This document shows, piece after piece, positions 42,581-53,640 of a DNA stretch of 64,000 nt. Source of the stretch: Anastrepha obliqua (taxonomy: Eukaryota; Arthropoda; Insecta; Diptera; Tephritidae); NCBI RefSeq assembly GCF_027943255.1, contig NC_072893.1, forward strand, positions 33,812,001 through 33,876,000, read 5' to 3'. The number at the start of each line of letters is the position of its first letter. Positions within the stretch are counted from its first letter, which is position 1. A program made the translations under genes and the position numbers. The notes under the pieces were generated by a model. That model made no database searches, had not been told where the DNA came from, and saw nothing but the letters and a program-made list of their open reading frames with translations.

Positions 42581-43860
42581 GGGTGGGCCAAATAAGACCA
42601 CTAATGTTAAGCACAAATATCTTTTTTATTTTTTGACATATTTATTTTTCTCTTTTTGTAGGTTATAATTGAATTGTTGGAAATTTATTATGGAACAGTA
42701 CATCATAACGCGTTAAAATTATCGAGTTTTTCTATTCTTGTCAACGACCAATTGTTTTAACGCAGCGTAAATATCGGCAACATTTTAATTCCAGATCAGC
42801 TCCCACAGCCTTCATAATTAGAGTTTGGTCGGTCGTTTTGAGGAACTGGGTTCAGTGTCCGACCGTCCTGGACGAGGTGCCCATCGAAATATTCGCATTG
42901 AAGACAACGTGGAAACTGTGCGGTAGAGTGTTACAGATGATCCATCTGTCTCAACCTGCCGTCGTTCCAGCCAATTGGGCATTTCCAGAACGACATTGTG
43001 TAGAATTTTAAAGTTGGATGTTAAGATGTATCCAAACAAAATTCAAATTGTGCAAGCACTGCTATTGCAAGACCATCAATAACGACACGTTTTACACAAT
43101 TAGCCACACAAATTGATTTTTTAAATATTGTTTTGATATCGAATGAAGCGCATTTCCATTTAAATGGTTATGCCAACAAACAAAACTGTAGATTGTGGGA
43201 CTCTGAAAATCCAAGGGCCACACACCAACATCAATTGCACCCATCTAAATGTACTGTTTGGTGCGGTGTTATAGCCACTGGAGTTATCGGTCCATATATC
43301 TTAGAAAATGAGAATGAAACCCCGGAATCGATTTTAGGAGCTTCTCACAGAACATTGATTGAAAACTTTTTGCGGCCAATGGCGGAGTAGTATCCGAATT
43401 TGTGGTTTCAACAAGATGGAGCAACTGCGCATACTGCTAGGCAAACTATGGACCAGCTGCTTGAAATTTTTGGCGAACGTCTGATTTCCAAAAATTCATA
43501 TTTCCCTTGGCCACCTCGTTCGCCAGATTTGACTGTGCCCAACTTCTTTTTATGGGGATATTTAAAAGATAAAGTGTATCTTAATAAACCAGAGATTATT
43601 AGGCAGCTGAAGCAAAATATTCGAGACGAAATACTGAGTCTTCAACCCGAAACATTATGTGGTGTAATGGAAAATGCGTTAAAAGGAGCCGATATTTGTA
43701 TCGGGAAAAATTGTGGACATTTGTCTGATGTAATATTTCATACATAATTTCCATAAAATATATTCAATGTATAAAAACAATTAACCAAAATAAATTATTA
43801 TTGCATTTTGTGTTAAGTTATTTGTGTTTAACATTAGTAGGACTTATTTTGCCTACCCTG
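42579..43860 (+). mobile_element. DD41D (rosa-like) element, nearly complete pseudogene
   Basis: The ends CAGGGTGGGCCAAATAAGAC and its complement finishing TTATTTTGCCTACCCTG bound 1,282 bp; TA precedes the left end. The N-terminal half is frameshifted (RNIRIEDNVETVR, WAFPERHC-like pieces). The C-terminal half is open from 43133 to 43747: SNEAHFHLNGYANKQNC, VWCGVIATGVIGPYILENE, MAE-stop (TAG 43388-43390), LWFQQDGATAHTARQTMDQL, WPPRSPDLTVPNFFLWGYLK and GHLSDVIFHT. The second-to-third spacing is 41 residues, hence DD41D. The first and third Asp are both Asn here. The family name follows the known Ceratitis rosa element type; it is inference. Confidence 0.85.
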
Positions 43861-43904
43861 TTATACAAAAATATTTCCTTATTCAAAAATATTCGGATTT
43901 TCTC

Positions 43905-44190
43905 TATCTAAAGCTCTCTCCAGCTTTTGTTTTGGGCTGCAATTTCGAGATCGGTCTGCCTGCTCCAGGTACGTGCTGAGCGTTCGGGCCTATGGCTGGA
44001 GACGCAGAAGAACCTCCAAATCGACTACGTTGTAGTCACGTAAAGCTCTGTCTTGCTTTTTAAAGTCTGTGATTAACATCAGCTCTAGACCCGCTGTCGG
44101 TGATAATACCCAAGTAGCAGAAAAAGTTGACATGTTCGATTTGTTCCTAGCAAACTGATAAGCCGTTGGTTACAAGTTCTGGCTCCCAGA
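43905..44190 (-). mobile_element. L2/CR1-like LINE fragment
   Basis: The minus strand reads QIEHVNFFCYLGIITDSGS, RADVNHRL, stop, KARQSF and LQRSRFGGSS, the F-x-Y-L-G-S...ADV-x-x-R-I-x-K-A-R block after the RT domain of L2/CR1-type LINEs. No tail is seen. Confidence 0.6.
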
Positions 44191-44400
44191 TCGCCCAATT
44201 TTACCCCTATGGACTTTTTTATGCAGGCGTACCTCAAAAGTCATGTCTATTAAACAAACCCAGCGACCATCTCAGCACTAAAAGAAAATATCGTTCGTGA
44301 GGTGGTTTTCAACCGGCATTAGTTCTTCAGCGAGTGACATAGGGTACGGAGGCCAAAATGTATTTTTACATTCAAAAATATACTGAAAATAAACCTAAAT
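44190..44400 (+). mobile_element. DD41D transposase C-terminal fragment
   Basis: The plus strand reads RSPNFTPMDFFMQAYLKSHV then TNPATISALKENIVREVVFN, the third Asp and C-terminal tail of a DD41D transposase. It may be the far part of the copy at 42255-42550, separated by the 42579-43860 element and the LINE piece. Confidence 0.65.
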
Positions 44401-45848
44401 ATTCCTTAAATTCACTGGTGCTAGACGATCGGACACCAAACGGTGGACTAAGACTGCAGCGCAATGAGATCTGCGTGTGGCCAGTCAACCTCCACACAGA
44501 GTTAAGCCTCAAGTAGACGACCTGCCACGGCTACTGCGACATTTGAAAATTGCAATAAGTGAAAAACTGAAACTTTTTAAGGAATCCCCTTTTGTTTTTG
44601 TGAAAAGAGTTGGTCTCCTTACATGGCACATGAAGGAATGTGCATAGGAAAATGTTTTCCAAAATACAAACTCATTTCAAGACTCACAAAATTGTGTATA
44701 AATCTCATACATACATACATATTTATGTGAATTTGGAATATATTTCCTCTTTTTACGTGCATACCTATGACACGCCGGACTGCAGTTGCATGGATTTGAT
44801 GCAGTGATGTCGCCTAAAAGGAGATTTGTTTCAAAACAATGTGTGCTTTGAACTCAGAATATCACTTGAGTGTGTTGGTGTATGTGCACATATACATATG
44901 TATGTGCTGTCAGTTGTGTGACACTTTTGTTAACCTTATGCAAACATTCGTGCACTGTATTCGTACACTGCATATGGTTTTAGAGTTGGTATTTTCGCAA
45001 AATATTTGTCCATTTGCATCACTTTCAATTTAATTTATTTTGTTAATACTTGTGGTCTTAAAACGATTTTCATTAACTTTTTCCACACTTAAATGAATTG
45101 AATGAATTTGCTTTACTTATTTAGATTCATAAATTAAATGAAAAGCTTAGAGGCTGCAAAACTTCAAGAGGGAGTCTTTTGTATGTAAAGTGAACGTCAA
45201 AATAAAGTATTTAAGGACTTATATCATAAGAATAACCTTAAAAAAAATTGTGTATGCAGTTTTATATTATAGCTTATTAAATTTGAGTAAAATAAATAAA
45301 TTCAAGTTTGAATATACTGAAAAATCACGTAGATTTACTATAATTTTTCCCTTTTTCTCCATACAGTTCTAATTGGATTCTGGAAGAATCACCACTTTAA
45401 CCAACTAACCAAACCAATTAACCAACCATACATTCGTTATTCGCACTAAAAACTAAAATAAATATTTAAGGTGCAAAATTTGGGTCCAAATATTTTTAAA
45501 AATAAAACGTAAAGTAAATCGTTTCCATGCAAAACTAAAAATATATTTTTTCTTAGGCTTCATTATCTTTGAAAACCTCATGAAAATCCAACGGTGAGCT
45601 TTGAAAATAAGAAAACACTTTGCGGATAGCAAAAATAAAGACGCAAAGACTCATGTTTGGTTAGCCTTAAATAACAGCGATGCATTTGAAACCAAATCAA
45701 TTATATTTTTCGCCAAAACTGGACGCATAACATGCCACCTTATTTGAAGGTCAAAAAACTGAAATTTGAAAGCTGCTCTCTTGCTTATGCAAATCGCCAC
45801 AGATATCCAAATCTATAAGAATTTTAAAAATTCTAGGCATGAGCTAAC
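44401..45848. other. No gene recognised
   Basis: AT-rich sequence with CATACATACATA near 44707 and 44890. No supported ORF. Confidence 0.4.
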
Positions 45849-46440
45849 GGGTGATTTTTTAGCTATTATCTTTTTAAACAGTTGATTTAAACAGCTGGCG
45901 CTCGTTTCGTGTCTTGTTTCACTGTCAAACATCTTCAGTTTGGTCTATAATTTAACCATGAATCGTCTTACAAACGAACAATGCTTTCAAATTATTGAAT
46001 TTTATTATAAAAATGCGTGTTCTGTTAAGAAAGTTTATCGCACGCTTCTTCCATTTTATGGTCAGTTTGATTGACCCACTGAAGCGGCTATTCGAGCTAT
46101 TGTGACTAAATTTAAAACCAAATTTACATTATTGGGCATTAAACCACCAATACGCTTACGTAGAGTGCGAACTGAAGAAAATATCGCAGCTGTATCGGCC
46201 AGTGTTAATGATGACCATCACTTATCGCTTCGGCGCCGTTCGCAGCAATTGGGCCTCTGTTACTCCACAACGTGGAAAATTTCGCGAAAGGATTTAGGTG
46301 TGAAGCCTTTCAAAATGCAGCTGGTGCAAGAATTGAAGCCGAACGACCCATCGCAACGCAGAATTTTTGGTGAATGGGCTCTTGGAAAGTTAGCCGAAGA
46401 TTCACTTTTTTATCGAAAAATTGTGTTCAAGCTGTGTTGA
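45849..46440 (+). mobile_element. DD41D element, N-terminal half
   Basis: It begins GGGTGATTTTTTAGCTATTA, a terminal-repeat-like start. The ATG at 45958 opens MNRLTNEQCFQIIEFYYKNA; TGA at 46072-46074 interrupts. Then PTEAAIRAIVTKFKTKFTLL, RLRRVRTEENIAAVSASVND, DHHLSLRRRSQQLGLCYSTT, WKISRKDLGVKPFKMQLVQE and FYRKIVF follow, the paired helix-turn-helix region and linker. Frame similarity stops exactly where the first catalytic Asp should follow (SDEAHF). Continuation DEMKLHIRSYEEYANKQN appears at 47523-47576, beyond an inserted mariner. Confidence 0.8.
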
Positions 46441-46464
46441 AGGGCATAGTTTACTCTTATATTC

Positions 46465-47510
46465 CATGTTGTTCAATAAATTTCGCGGTGTGATAAGAAA
46501 AACACAATTTTATGATTTGAAATACACTTCGTTATTCAGTATAGTCTCCTTGAACAGCAACACACTTGTTCCAACGAGATTCTAATTCATGAAATCCATC
46601 CCTGAAGTAAGATTCTGGAAGGGCTGCAAAAACCGCTTCCACAGCTGTTATGACCTCAGCATTTGATGATAAGCGCTTTGCACGCGAGAATTTTTATAGG
46701 TCTGGAAACTGATGGAAGTCGATAAGGACCAAATCTGGTGAATACGTAGCTGCTCCTATAATTTGAACTTTGATTCATGGATTTCAGCCATTGTAAAACT
46801 GCTTTTGTGACATTTTCATGATGAAAAATTATTTTTATCTTTTGCAAACTGGGTCTTTTTCACGAATTATTTCCTTCAGTTGGTCTAAAAAGTTAGAATA
46901 AGATTAATAATTTATTGTTTTACCAGTTTGCAAACAATCCACAAACAAAATTCCTTTCGCATCCCAAAAAAACTGATGCTAACACCTTCTTGGCCGATTT
47001 CTGGACACGAACTCGGAGCCAAAGAATCAGGTTCACACCACTCTTTAGGCTCTTGTTTTGATTTAGAATCATGGTGATAAACCCAAGTCACATCTATGAT
47101 GCACAAGAACCTTTTTATCCTTTCGCAATTCTCTGCAGGTTGCTGAGGAAGTCGCATTCGAATGTGTTTTTGTTCCATTGTTAATGAATGTGAAGTGCGG
47201 CACCCATTGTGCACACAGGTTTCTAAAATTCAGTAAAAATATTGATTACACTACCCATTGAGATATTTAGACCCTCTACTAAATCTCTTTCAGTTACTCG
47301 ACGATTTTCTATACGGCATCCTCTATTTTTCTGCGTTTTCTGGTATTGTTGCTATTTTTGACCTTGTCCATGACATGGATCGTCTTCAAGACTTGTTCGA
47401 CCACATTTCAATTCAGCAACCCATTTCTCTACTGCATTAATTTATGGCGAAAAGTCCTTATACACTTTCAATATTCGTGACACGTCCATATTATATGACT
47501 TGTAAACAAA
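46465..47510 (-). mobile_element. mariner inserted in the DD41D element, pseudogene
   Basis: The right end is TTGTTCAATAAATTTCGCGG at about 46468. The minus-strand coding remnants run, N to C, WVAELKCGRTSLEDDPCHGQ-like text, VTERDLVEGLNISMG, MEQKHIRMRLPQQPAENCER, VTWVYHHDSKSKQEPKEWCE, GVSISFFGMRKEFCLWIVC and a C-terminal SYFRDGFHELESRWNKCVAV. It is the same group as 16280-17100. Frameshifts and stops prevent function. Confidence 0.75.
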
Positions 47511-47522
47511 GAATGAATTGAC

Positions 47523-47576
47523 AGGATGAAATGAAACTTCACATACGTTCATATGAAGAGTATGCCAACAAACAAA
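47523..47576 (+). mobile_element. DD41D continuation after the inserted mariner
   Basis: The plus strand reads DEMKLHIRSYEEYANKQN, the diverged first-Asp block SDEAHFxxNGYVNKQN that should follow FYRKIVF at 46430. It ends at the CTTTAT microsatellite. Confidence 0.55.
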
Positions 47577-48125
47577 ATCTTTATCTTTATCTTTATCTTT
47601 ATCTTTATCTTTATCTTTATCTTTATCTTTATCTTTATCTTTATCTTTATCTTTATCTTTATCTTTATCTTTATCTCTATCTTTATCTTTATCTTTATCT
47701 TTATCTTTATCTTTAACTTTATCTTTATCTTTATATCTATCTTTATCTCTATCTTTGTCTTTAACTTTATCATTATCTTTATCTTTATCTTTATCTTTAT
47801 CTTTATCTTTATCTTTATCTTTATCTTTATCTTTATCTTTATCTTTATCTTTATCTTTATCTTTATCTTTATCTTTATCTTTATCTTTATCTTTATCTTT
47901 ATCTTTATCTTTATCTTTATCTTTATCTTTATCTTTATCTTTATCTTTATCTCTATCTTTATCTTTATCTTTATCTTTATCTTTATCTTTATCTCTATCT
48001 TTATCTTTATCTTTATCTTTATCTTTATCTTTATCTTTATCTTTATCTTTATCTTTATCTTTATCTTTATCTTTATCTTTACCTTTATCTTTATCTTTAT
48101 ATCTATCTTTGTCTCTATCTTTGTG
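47577..48125. repeat. CTTTAT hexanucleotide microsatellite, ~550 bp
   Basis: About 90 copies of the hexamer TTTATC/CTTTAT, mostly perfect, with scattered variants (CTCTAT, TTTAAC, TTATAT, TTTGTC). Because the period is six, all frames are open and give (LYLYLY)n, (SLSLSL)n and (FIFIFI)n ORFs that are artefacts. Confidence 0.98.
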
Positions 48126-50032
48126 TTAACTTTATCATTATGTTTGTCGAGAATACAGAGTAGCCTACTTTTAGAGCTCGAATGTAGAAATAATTAATTC
48201 ACAGACGCCACGTACAGAAAATTGTTTCTTGAACAATTTGTATGTTTTTCTATAAAATATTACATGGAATTATTTATAAAGTATTTTCATAAACGGATGA
48301 GGAAATTAAAAATACACTTAACTGTTATTAAAATTAAAGTTACAGTAGTTTCTGTGAATTAAATTTCATAGCAGTATTTTTAAACAATTTCATGGCCGAC
48401 TATTTTCTACTTAAAAGTGCCTCTACGTATACGAGTATATGGTAAGTGGGTATGTACTATATTTGTTATGCATAGATTTGTCGGTAGGACGTGTGTGATT
48501 TATGTTAGCCAATATTAAAAACGGCTAGAGGGGAAGCCATCAATTTGGCAACAAAAACGGCTCGTTCTTACATCCAGGCGCACATATATCCATGTTGAGG
48601 GCGCATTTACAATGCAAACACATACATGCATACATTTGATAGCCCTACGTTTCTAGGTATGTGCACAAAACAATAAATGCATGACTTTACATGTTCGCAA
48701 ACGGAATGAAAGCTGCATTTAGACCCCGTCAGCACGCAAGTAACCTTGTGTACACCTACACCTGCATTTGCATAAATGTAAGTAAGCATGCAATTGCCTG
48801 CATGTGTATGTGTGTAAAACTAAGTTCATATTTTTATATATTTTTTTCATGTTGGCTATGCGCCCTCACTTAATTTCTTTGTACTTTCCTGCCTTTATGT
48901 CATAGCAGCCTTTTGTTAATTTTTCATTATATTTGCGTTTCTTGTTTACTTTTTATGTTTTCTTTTTTCGTTTGCGTTTTGTGTTTTTTGTTTTTGCCAA
49001 CCTTTTGCCACTTGTTTTTGAAAAATAAAAAAAACTAGAACGCTTCTCTTTCTTTTCACACTAAACGTCCACTTTTTAATAACATTTGTTTATACAGCGT
49101 TGTCCTTTTTTTCTAAATTTTTTCACACACACACACACACACACATGCAATTACAAATGCGCATAGTTCTAGTTTATTCATGGCTTGATTGCCATTCAGG
49201 TCAGGGTTGACATACTCGAAAATGGCAACACAACTTGAAATACTCATATAACAAAGCGAGTAAGAGAAGAGCGTGAGAAAAGGAGGGAGAGTGGTAAGGA
49301 AGAGGAGAAAAAAAAGTGAAACAAAATTTGAAGCAGAAAATTCGAAAAAGTAGTAAAAATGCAGTTTAAATGGACAAACAAGGAAATAAACTGGTAATTT
49401 AGAATAGAGTGTGTGCATTAAATATACATATGCACACATACATACAAAATTGTATATGTATACGTATACTCATAAGCGAGCCCTGCCATAAATCTGATTG
49501 TCTCCACTTATTACTACTTTGCTATCCCCAGAGATTATTTTGTGGATCAACTTTAGAGCGTTAATAGCGGTAGACACGACCTAGGCAAGACAGGCGGTGG
49601 ATATTAAAGTGATCCGTTAGTTATACATAAGGGATAAGTCTCTGCTAATTCAAAGCACCTCACTAGAAAAAATCCGTATCATTATTCAACACAACCTTCT
49701 CTTAGCTCCATGACATTTGTCCAATTTTTTGCGGTTAGTGAGCACGATTTGTCGAAGTTCTCAAAATACATTTTTTTTTTCATCGTTAGTCTCTAGGTTC
49801 GACCCAATCTTACCTCATATCTTACCGTCCAGCCATTTTTGCTGATTTGGGGAGGAGAAAAAAGAAAAATATGTTGGATGACGAAGCAATTCATCATTTA
49901 ATTCCGATACGCCGCTTCGTTTCTTTGGTTAGAGAGAACTTTTCCACGCTAAATACATTAATTTTTGTTTAGTTGGTATGTTACACCTCTTCATCGCAAC
50001 ACATCTCGCCGCAAAAGCTTGTTCGGACTAAT
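48126..50032. other. No gene recognised
   Basis: AT-rich with an (AC)11 run at 49125-49145, T-rich tracts at 48840-49010 and an A/G-rich patch at 49255-49330. No supported ORF. Confidence 0.4.
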
Positions 50033-50206
50033 CCTCCGTTGGGCACTCGCGCCAGTCCCTTTTTTCGACTTTGAACGAAAAGTTAACATATTTCTATTAT
50101 AGCTAACAACTTGAGCTTCCAGGTAGTATCCCAGAATTCAATTTTTTATCGATTCATGGATGTAACCTTTTAAAAGAATTTTTGAACAGCACGAAAAAAG
50201 GCCAGA
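50033..50206 (+). mobile_element. piggyBac-like 5' end fragment
   Basis: CCTCCGTTGGGCACTCGCGC, TTAACATATTTCTATTATAG, TTGAGCTTCCAGGTAG and TTGAACAGCACGAAAAAAGG align in order with 4088-4260 of the piggyBac-like copy (CCTCCGTTGTACACCCG, TTAACATATTTCTTTTATAG and so on). Only the terminal repeat and leader are present; it then passes into a LINE. Confidence 0.7.
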
Positions 50207-50219
50207 CGCGGGTGAGCAA

Positions 50220-50930
50220 CAGAAGGTTGTACGTAGAAAGCTAGATATAGTGGTTGTCGGTTGACACACCTAGGCCTGAACTAGGCCCATTGTGATACCA
50301 CCAGGGCTGTCGCCTCTCCTCACACTACATTGTCCTCATTGAACCAACCTGTGGCTTTAGCATATCTAACAAGACTTGTTATTTTTATATTTGCTACTTT
50401 TGCCAAGTTATTCAGGGAACTTTTTCCTAACCCATTGAACCTTTTTCTATCCAGAGCCATGCACCCGCATAGAAAGTGTTCTATAGTCTCTTCTGCTTCA
50501 ATGTTGTTACAGCTTCTGCAACAGTCGTTATAGGGTGCTCCCAGTCTACTGGCATGGCTGCCAGTCAGACAGTGCCCTGTTAGAACCCCGGGAAGATTTC
50601 TCATGTTTTTCCTGTTCAGGTTCAACAGTCGATTTGTGCGGCCCATGTTCCATTCCGGCCACGTCATCTACTGGTTGTGCAGGTCAGGGATGTATGTTCG
50701 CTTTGTCGGGTTGGATCGGTAATGTGCTACCCGATCTCGCTAGTTCATATGCTTTGCAGTTGTTAGTCTATGTCTCTATGTGCAGTTCTATGTCTCTATG
50801 ACCCGGCACCCAGAGCAGGTTTATCACAAATTACTGTGATAGTTCTGTCAAAACGTCGATATGTTCTTTTACTGTCTTCGAGTTAATATTGGGCGGTTTT
50901 AAAGGAAGGTTGTAAAAAAGGTGTCCAACG
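50220..50930 (-). mobile_element. LINE ORF2 C-terminus (RNase H type)
   Basis: The minus strand has INSKTVKEHIDVLTELSQ and LLWVPGHRDI (RNase H, about 50800-50880). After a broken stretch it reads NRLLNLNRKNMRNLPGVLTG, CLTGSHASRLGAPYNDCC, EETIEHFLCGCMALDRKRF and NITSLVRYAKATGWF-like text ending at 50320. 3' untranslated sequence runs to about 50220. Fairly well preserved at the C-terminus. LOA/I-like. Confidence 0.75.
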
Positions 50931-51188
50931 GGGAGTTAATTTGAAGTTTTTAAACGTAGGCGTTTGTACTCAATCGTGAGCAAACACGGCACCCCTATTG
51001 TAGTTAACATTATCGTGTTCTAATATATATGCAAAACTTAAATTATTGACTCCCTCCTAATCGTGTGATGAGTGCAATTTGGTGACCAACACGTACGAAG
51101 TCACTTGTGGCCAAATGCCGCTTATCGCATGTGAGTATGCACTCTATAAGAATAGTGATTCCATGCTTGTTTTCTTAATTATGTAGTA

Positions 51189-51688
51189 CTAGCTTTAACC
51201 CGCGGCCCCGCTCGCGTAGGAGTAGTTTTGAGGGATTTAGGATATGTATATTACAAAATTACAAAAAATTATTTCATAGAAAATATTTTTTTATTAATAA
51301 CCATAATATTACAATAGCCGGCATCCGTTGCTATGCCTCGTTGAATAAAATCAAAACAACCAATCAGAAAAATATCAAGCAAAATTATTTTTATTGATTT
51401 TCTATTTCAAACCGTTTTTGAATTTTGCATTTGGGTCATAGTTGAACAGTGGGAAATAGGAAAAACTAAGATTTTTTAGATTTAATTTAAGCAAATATTC
51501 GATTATTAGTGACGAATGAGAGTGGTGGCACCGCCTGGGGGCTGTGGGAAGGGAGTTCCATCATAAAAACATACCTATAACCTGCATTGGGTGAAAATAT
51601 GAATGTATAAAATTTTGTACGTCATTTAGTGTTGTTGTTTCGTAGTGATGCGCGGACAACGTACAGACATTCACCTTTATAGTATAGA
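51189..51688 (-). mobile_element. 500 bp non-autonomous Helitron
   Basis: The minus strand starts TCTATACTATAAAGGTGAAT (51688 leftwards, host A before it) and ends with a GC-rich hairpin CGCGAGCGGGGCCGCGGG and TTAAAGCTAG (51189), host T after it. These are Helitron ends with an A/T insertion site. There is no coding content. Confidence 0.85.
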
Positions 51689-52164
51689 TTTTTATTTGCT
51701 CTTGCGATATTTCTCAATGAAGCGAAGGCCTTCAATACGTGGGAATTTTCAATGTGAAAGCAAAAGCCTTAGTGTATTGCCTGTTCATTTAATTACGGAA
51801 AACATCCTCATTTTCTATCAATAAATGTTAAATATATTAATAATGAATAAATGTTTTGATGTGTATTGAAACCTTCAGTCTAACAGCTTTTCATTAAGTA
51901 TTGTTTGGTATTTCACAGTCACAGGTCTGCCGATCGTCCAATTATCCGCATGCAAAACATTTGCCTACAACATCCGAACAGGTACATATTTTGACTTACC
52001 CTCGGTACATTAACATATTTCAAAATTCTTTGGGGGTTTTAAAGAGCATCTTGAGGTTAACTGAAAGTAAACTGAGTGAAATTACACTCGCACTTCTTGA
52101 AAAATAGTTCAGGAATGTAAGTAGAGGCTAAACTACGTTGCAAGGTAGAAGTGAAGGTTAGCAC
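51689..52164. other. No gene recognised
   Basis: AT-rich intergenic sequence. One 68-codon ORF (51901-52107) has no recognisable content. Confidence 0.4.
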
Positions 52165-53640
52165 TTTGGCCTCACGGTTCTCTCAATAAACCTAAAAGGA
52201 AACTGGGATGGGCTAAGCGTATACGCCTTTCTTTCGGCCGCATCCAGCGGAATAGGCTTGAATTTTTGTGGGTCTCAATACACTGTGGTGTTCAAAGCAA
52301 CAAACTACGTGACATATTATGTAGTAAATGGCAATGCTGTGGAACGAACCCAATCCCTCTCAATGTCTTAGGTACAATGAGCAATATTACCAGAATACTT
52401 GGGAAATGTTCGTCCATCTACAATTCCATTATACTCCATCATTTCCCAAGAGTTAATACTTTGCACTATAATCCTACACCTCCTAAAAAATGCTATTATG
52501 AACATAATAAGTCAGCTATTGTACGCTTATTTAACGAACTATGCTTGAGCGGTTCAGTTGCCTAGCTAGAAAGGTCTGCTCCAACTTCAGGTAACTGGTA
52601 TCACATATAATAAAAATCAAAAACTGTTCTGACTGACGCGTCGTTTGTTATCAAGCAACTTAAACACAATATTTATGGAGCTTATGGTTTTTTTAATGTG
52701 TCCTATACTTATAATCTAGAGGCACTTATTGGCATACTCTACCTATTACCAATAGACCTACAACTACGACAAATAGCACCGAATACCGCCTTCAGGATAA
52801 ATGAAGCGGGTTTTAGGTTTTTAACTACCGCTGCCCTAGACTTTATAATAGAGTTCAAGGTAAAATTCCCCACGTGATTTGAATTCAGTAGTCAAAGAAA
52901 ATACGACTCCTCTTTACACTGACGGATCCAAGATGGACTGCGGCGTCCGCGCAGGTGTATATTCGAAAAACCTCGAAACTTCCTAGTCTCTCCGCCTGGT
53001 GCACTGGAATAGTATTTTTCAAGCAGAAGTTCTCGAAATAAAGGAAACTTACAAGATAATTAGAAACCATCCAAACAACTAAGGAAGGTATGTATATTTT
53101 AAGATAGTCAAACAGCCATCTTAGCTTTAAAGTCACCTATAACCAATACAAAAATCGTCAGACAATGCAAAGAAGAACCCAATAAACACATCATTCCCAT
53201 GAGGTGCCTGGCCATAGAAACATAGAAAGATATGAGAAAGCTGATGAACTGGCAAGATAGGAGGCATCCTAAAACGTCTCCGAAGCGGTAGAAATAGGAT
53301 GTCCTCAAACCATGCGTAAAAGGGAGATCTTCTCACTATTCCAGAAGCAGGTCGTTGATAGGTGGACCAACACGAATATCTGCAAAATAACTAAACAAAT
53401 GTGGCCCATTATAACAAATTCAGAACTGGAAAGTTGTTAAGAAAGCCACGAGCAGACATATTCAGAATGTCGTCAACAATAACCGGCCACTAGTCTTTGC
53501 CAGGTAAATGGGTGGCCGTACAATGATAGATGTATTTAGAAGCTGCAATCAAGCAGAATCTAAGGAAACAGTCTTTCACTATCTGAGTAAGTGGTCAAAG
53601 TTGGGGGCTCTACGATATAGAATTCTGAATGGTTAACTTG
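52165..53640 (+). mobile_element. Strongly decayed LINE (post-RT and RNase H)
   Basis: The plus strand retains LEALIGILYLLPIDLQLRQI, APNTAFRINEAGFRF, then TPLYTDGSKMDCGV (RNase H first Asp), HWNSIFQAEVLEIKETYKI (Glu block), VPGHRNIERYEKADELAR (end block) and VVDRWTNTNICKITKQMWP. Many stops and indels. Similar in layout to the 56752-60700 LINE but a different family. Confidence 0.7.

Noticed and set aside
47531..48197. Long plus and minus ORFs made of LYLYLY, SLSLSL, FIFIFI and KIKIKI repeats
   Set aside because: They are frame readings of the CTTTAT microsatellite, whose period of six keeps every frame open.
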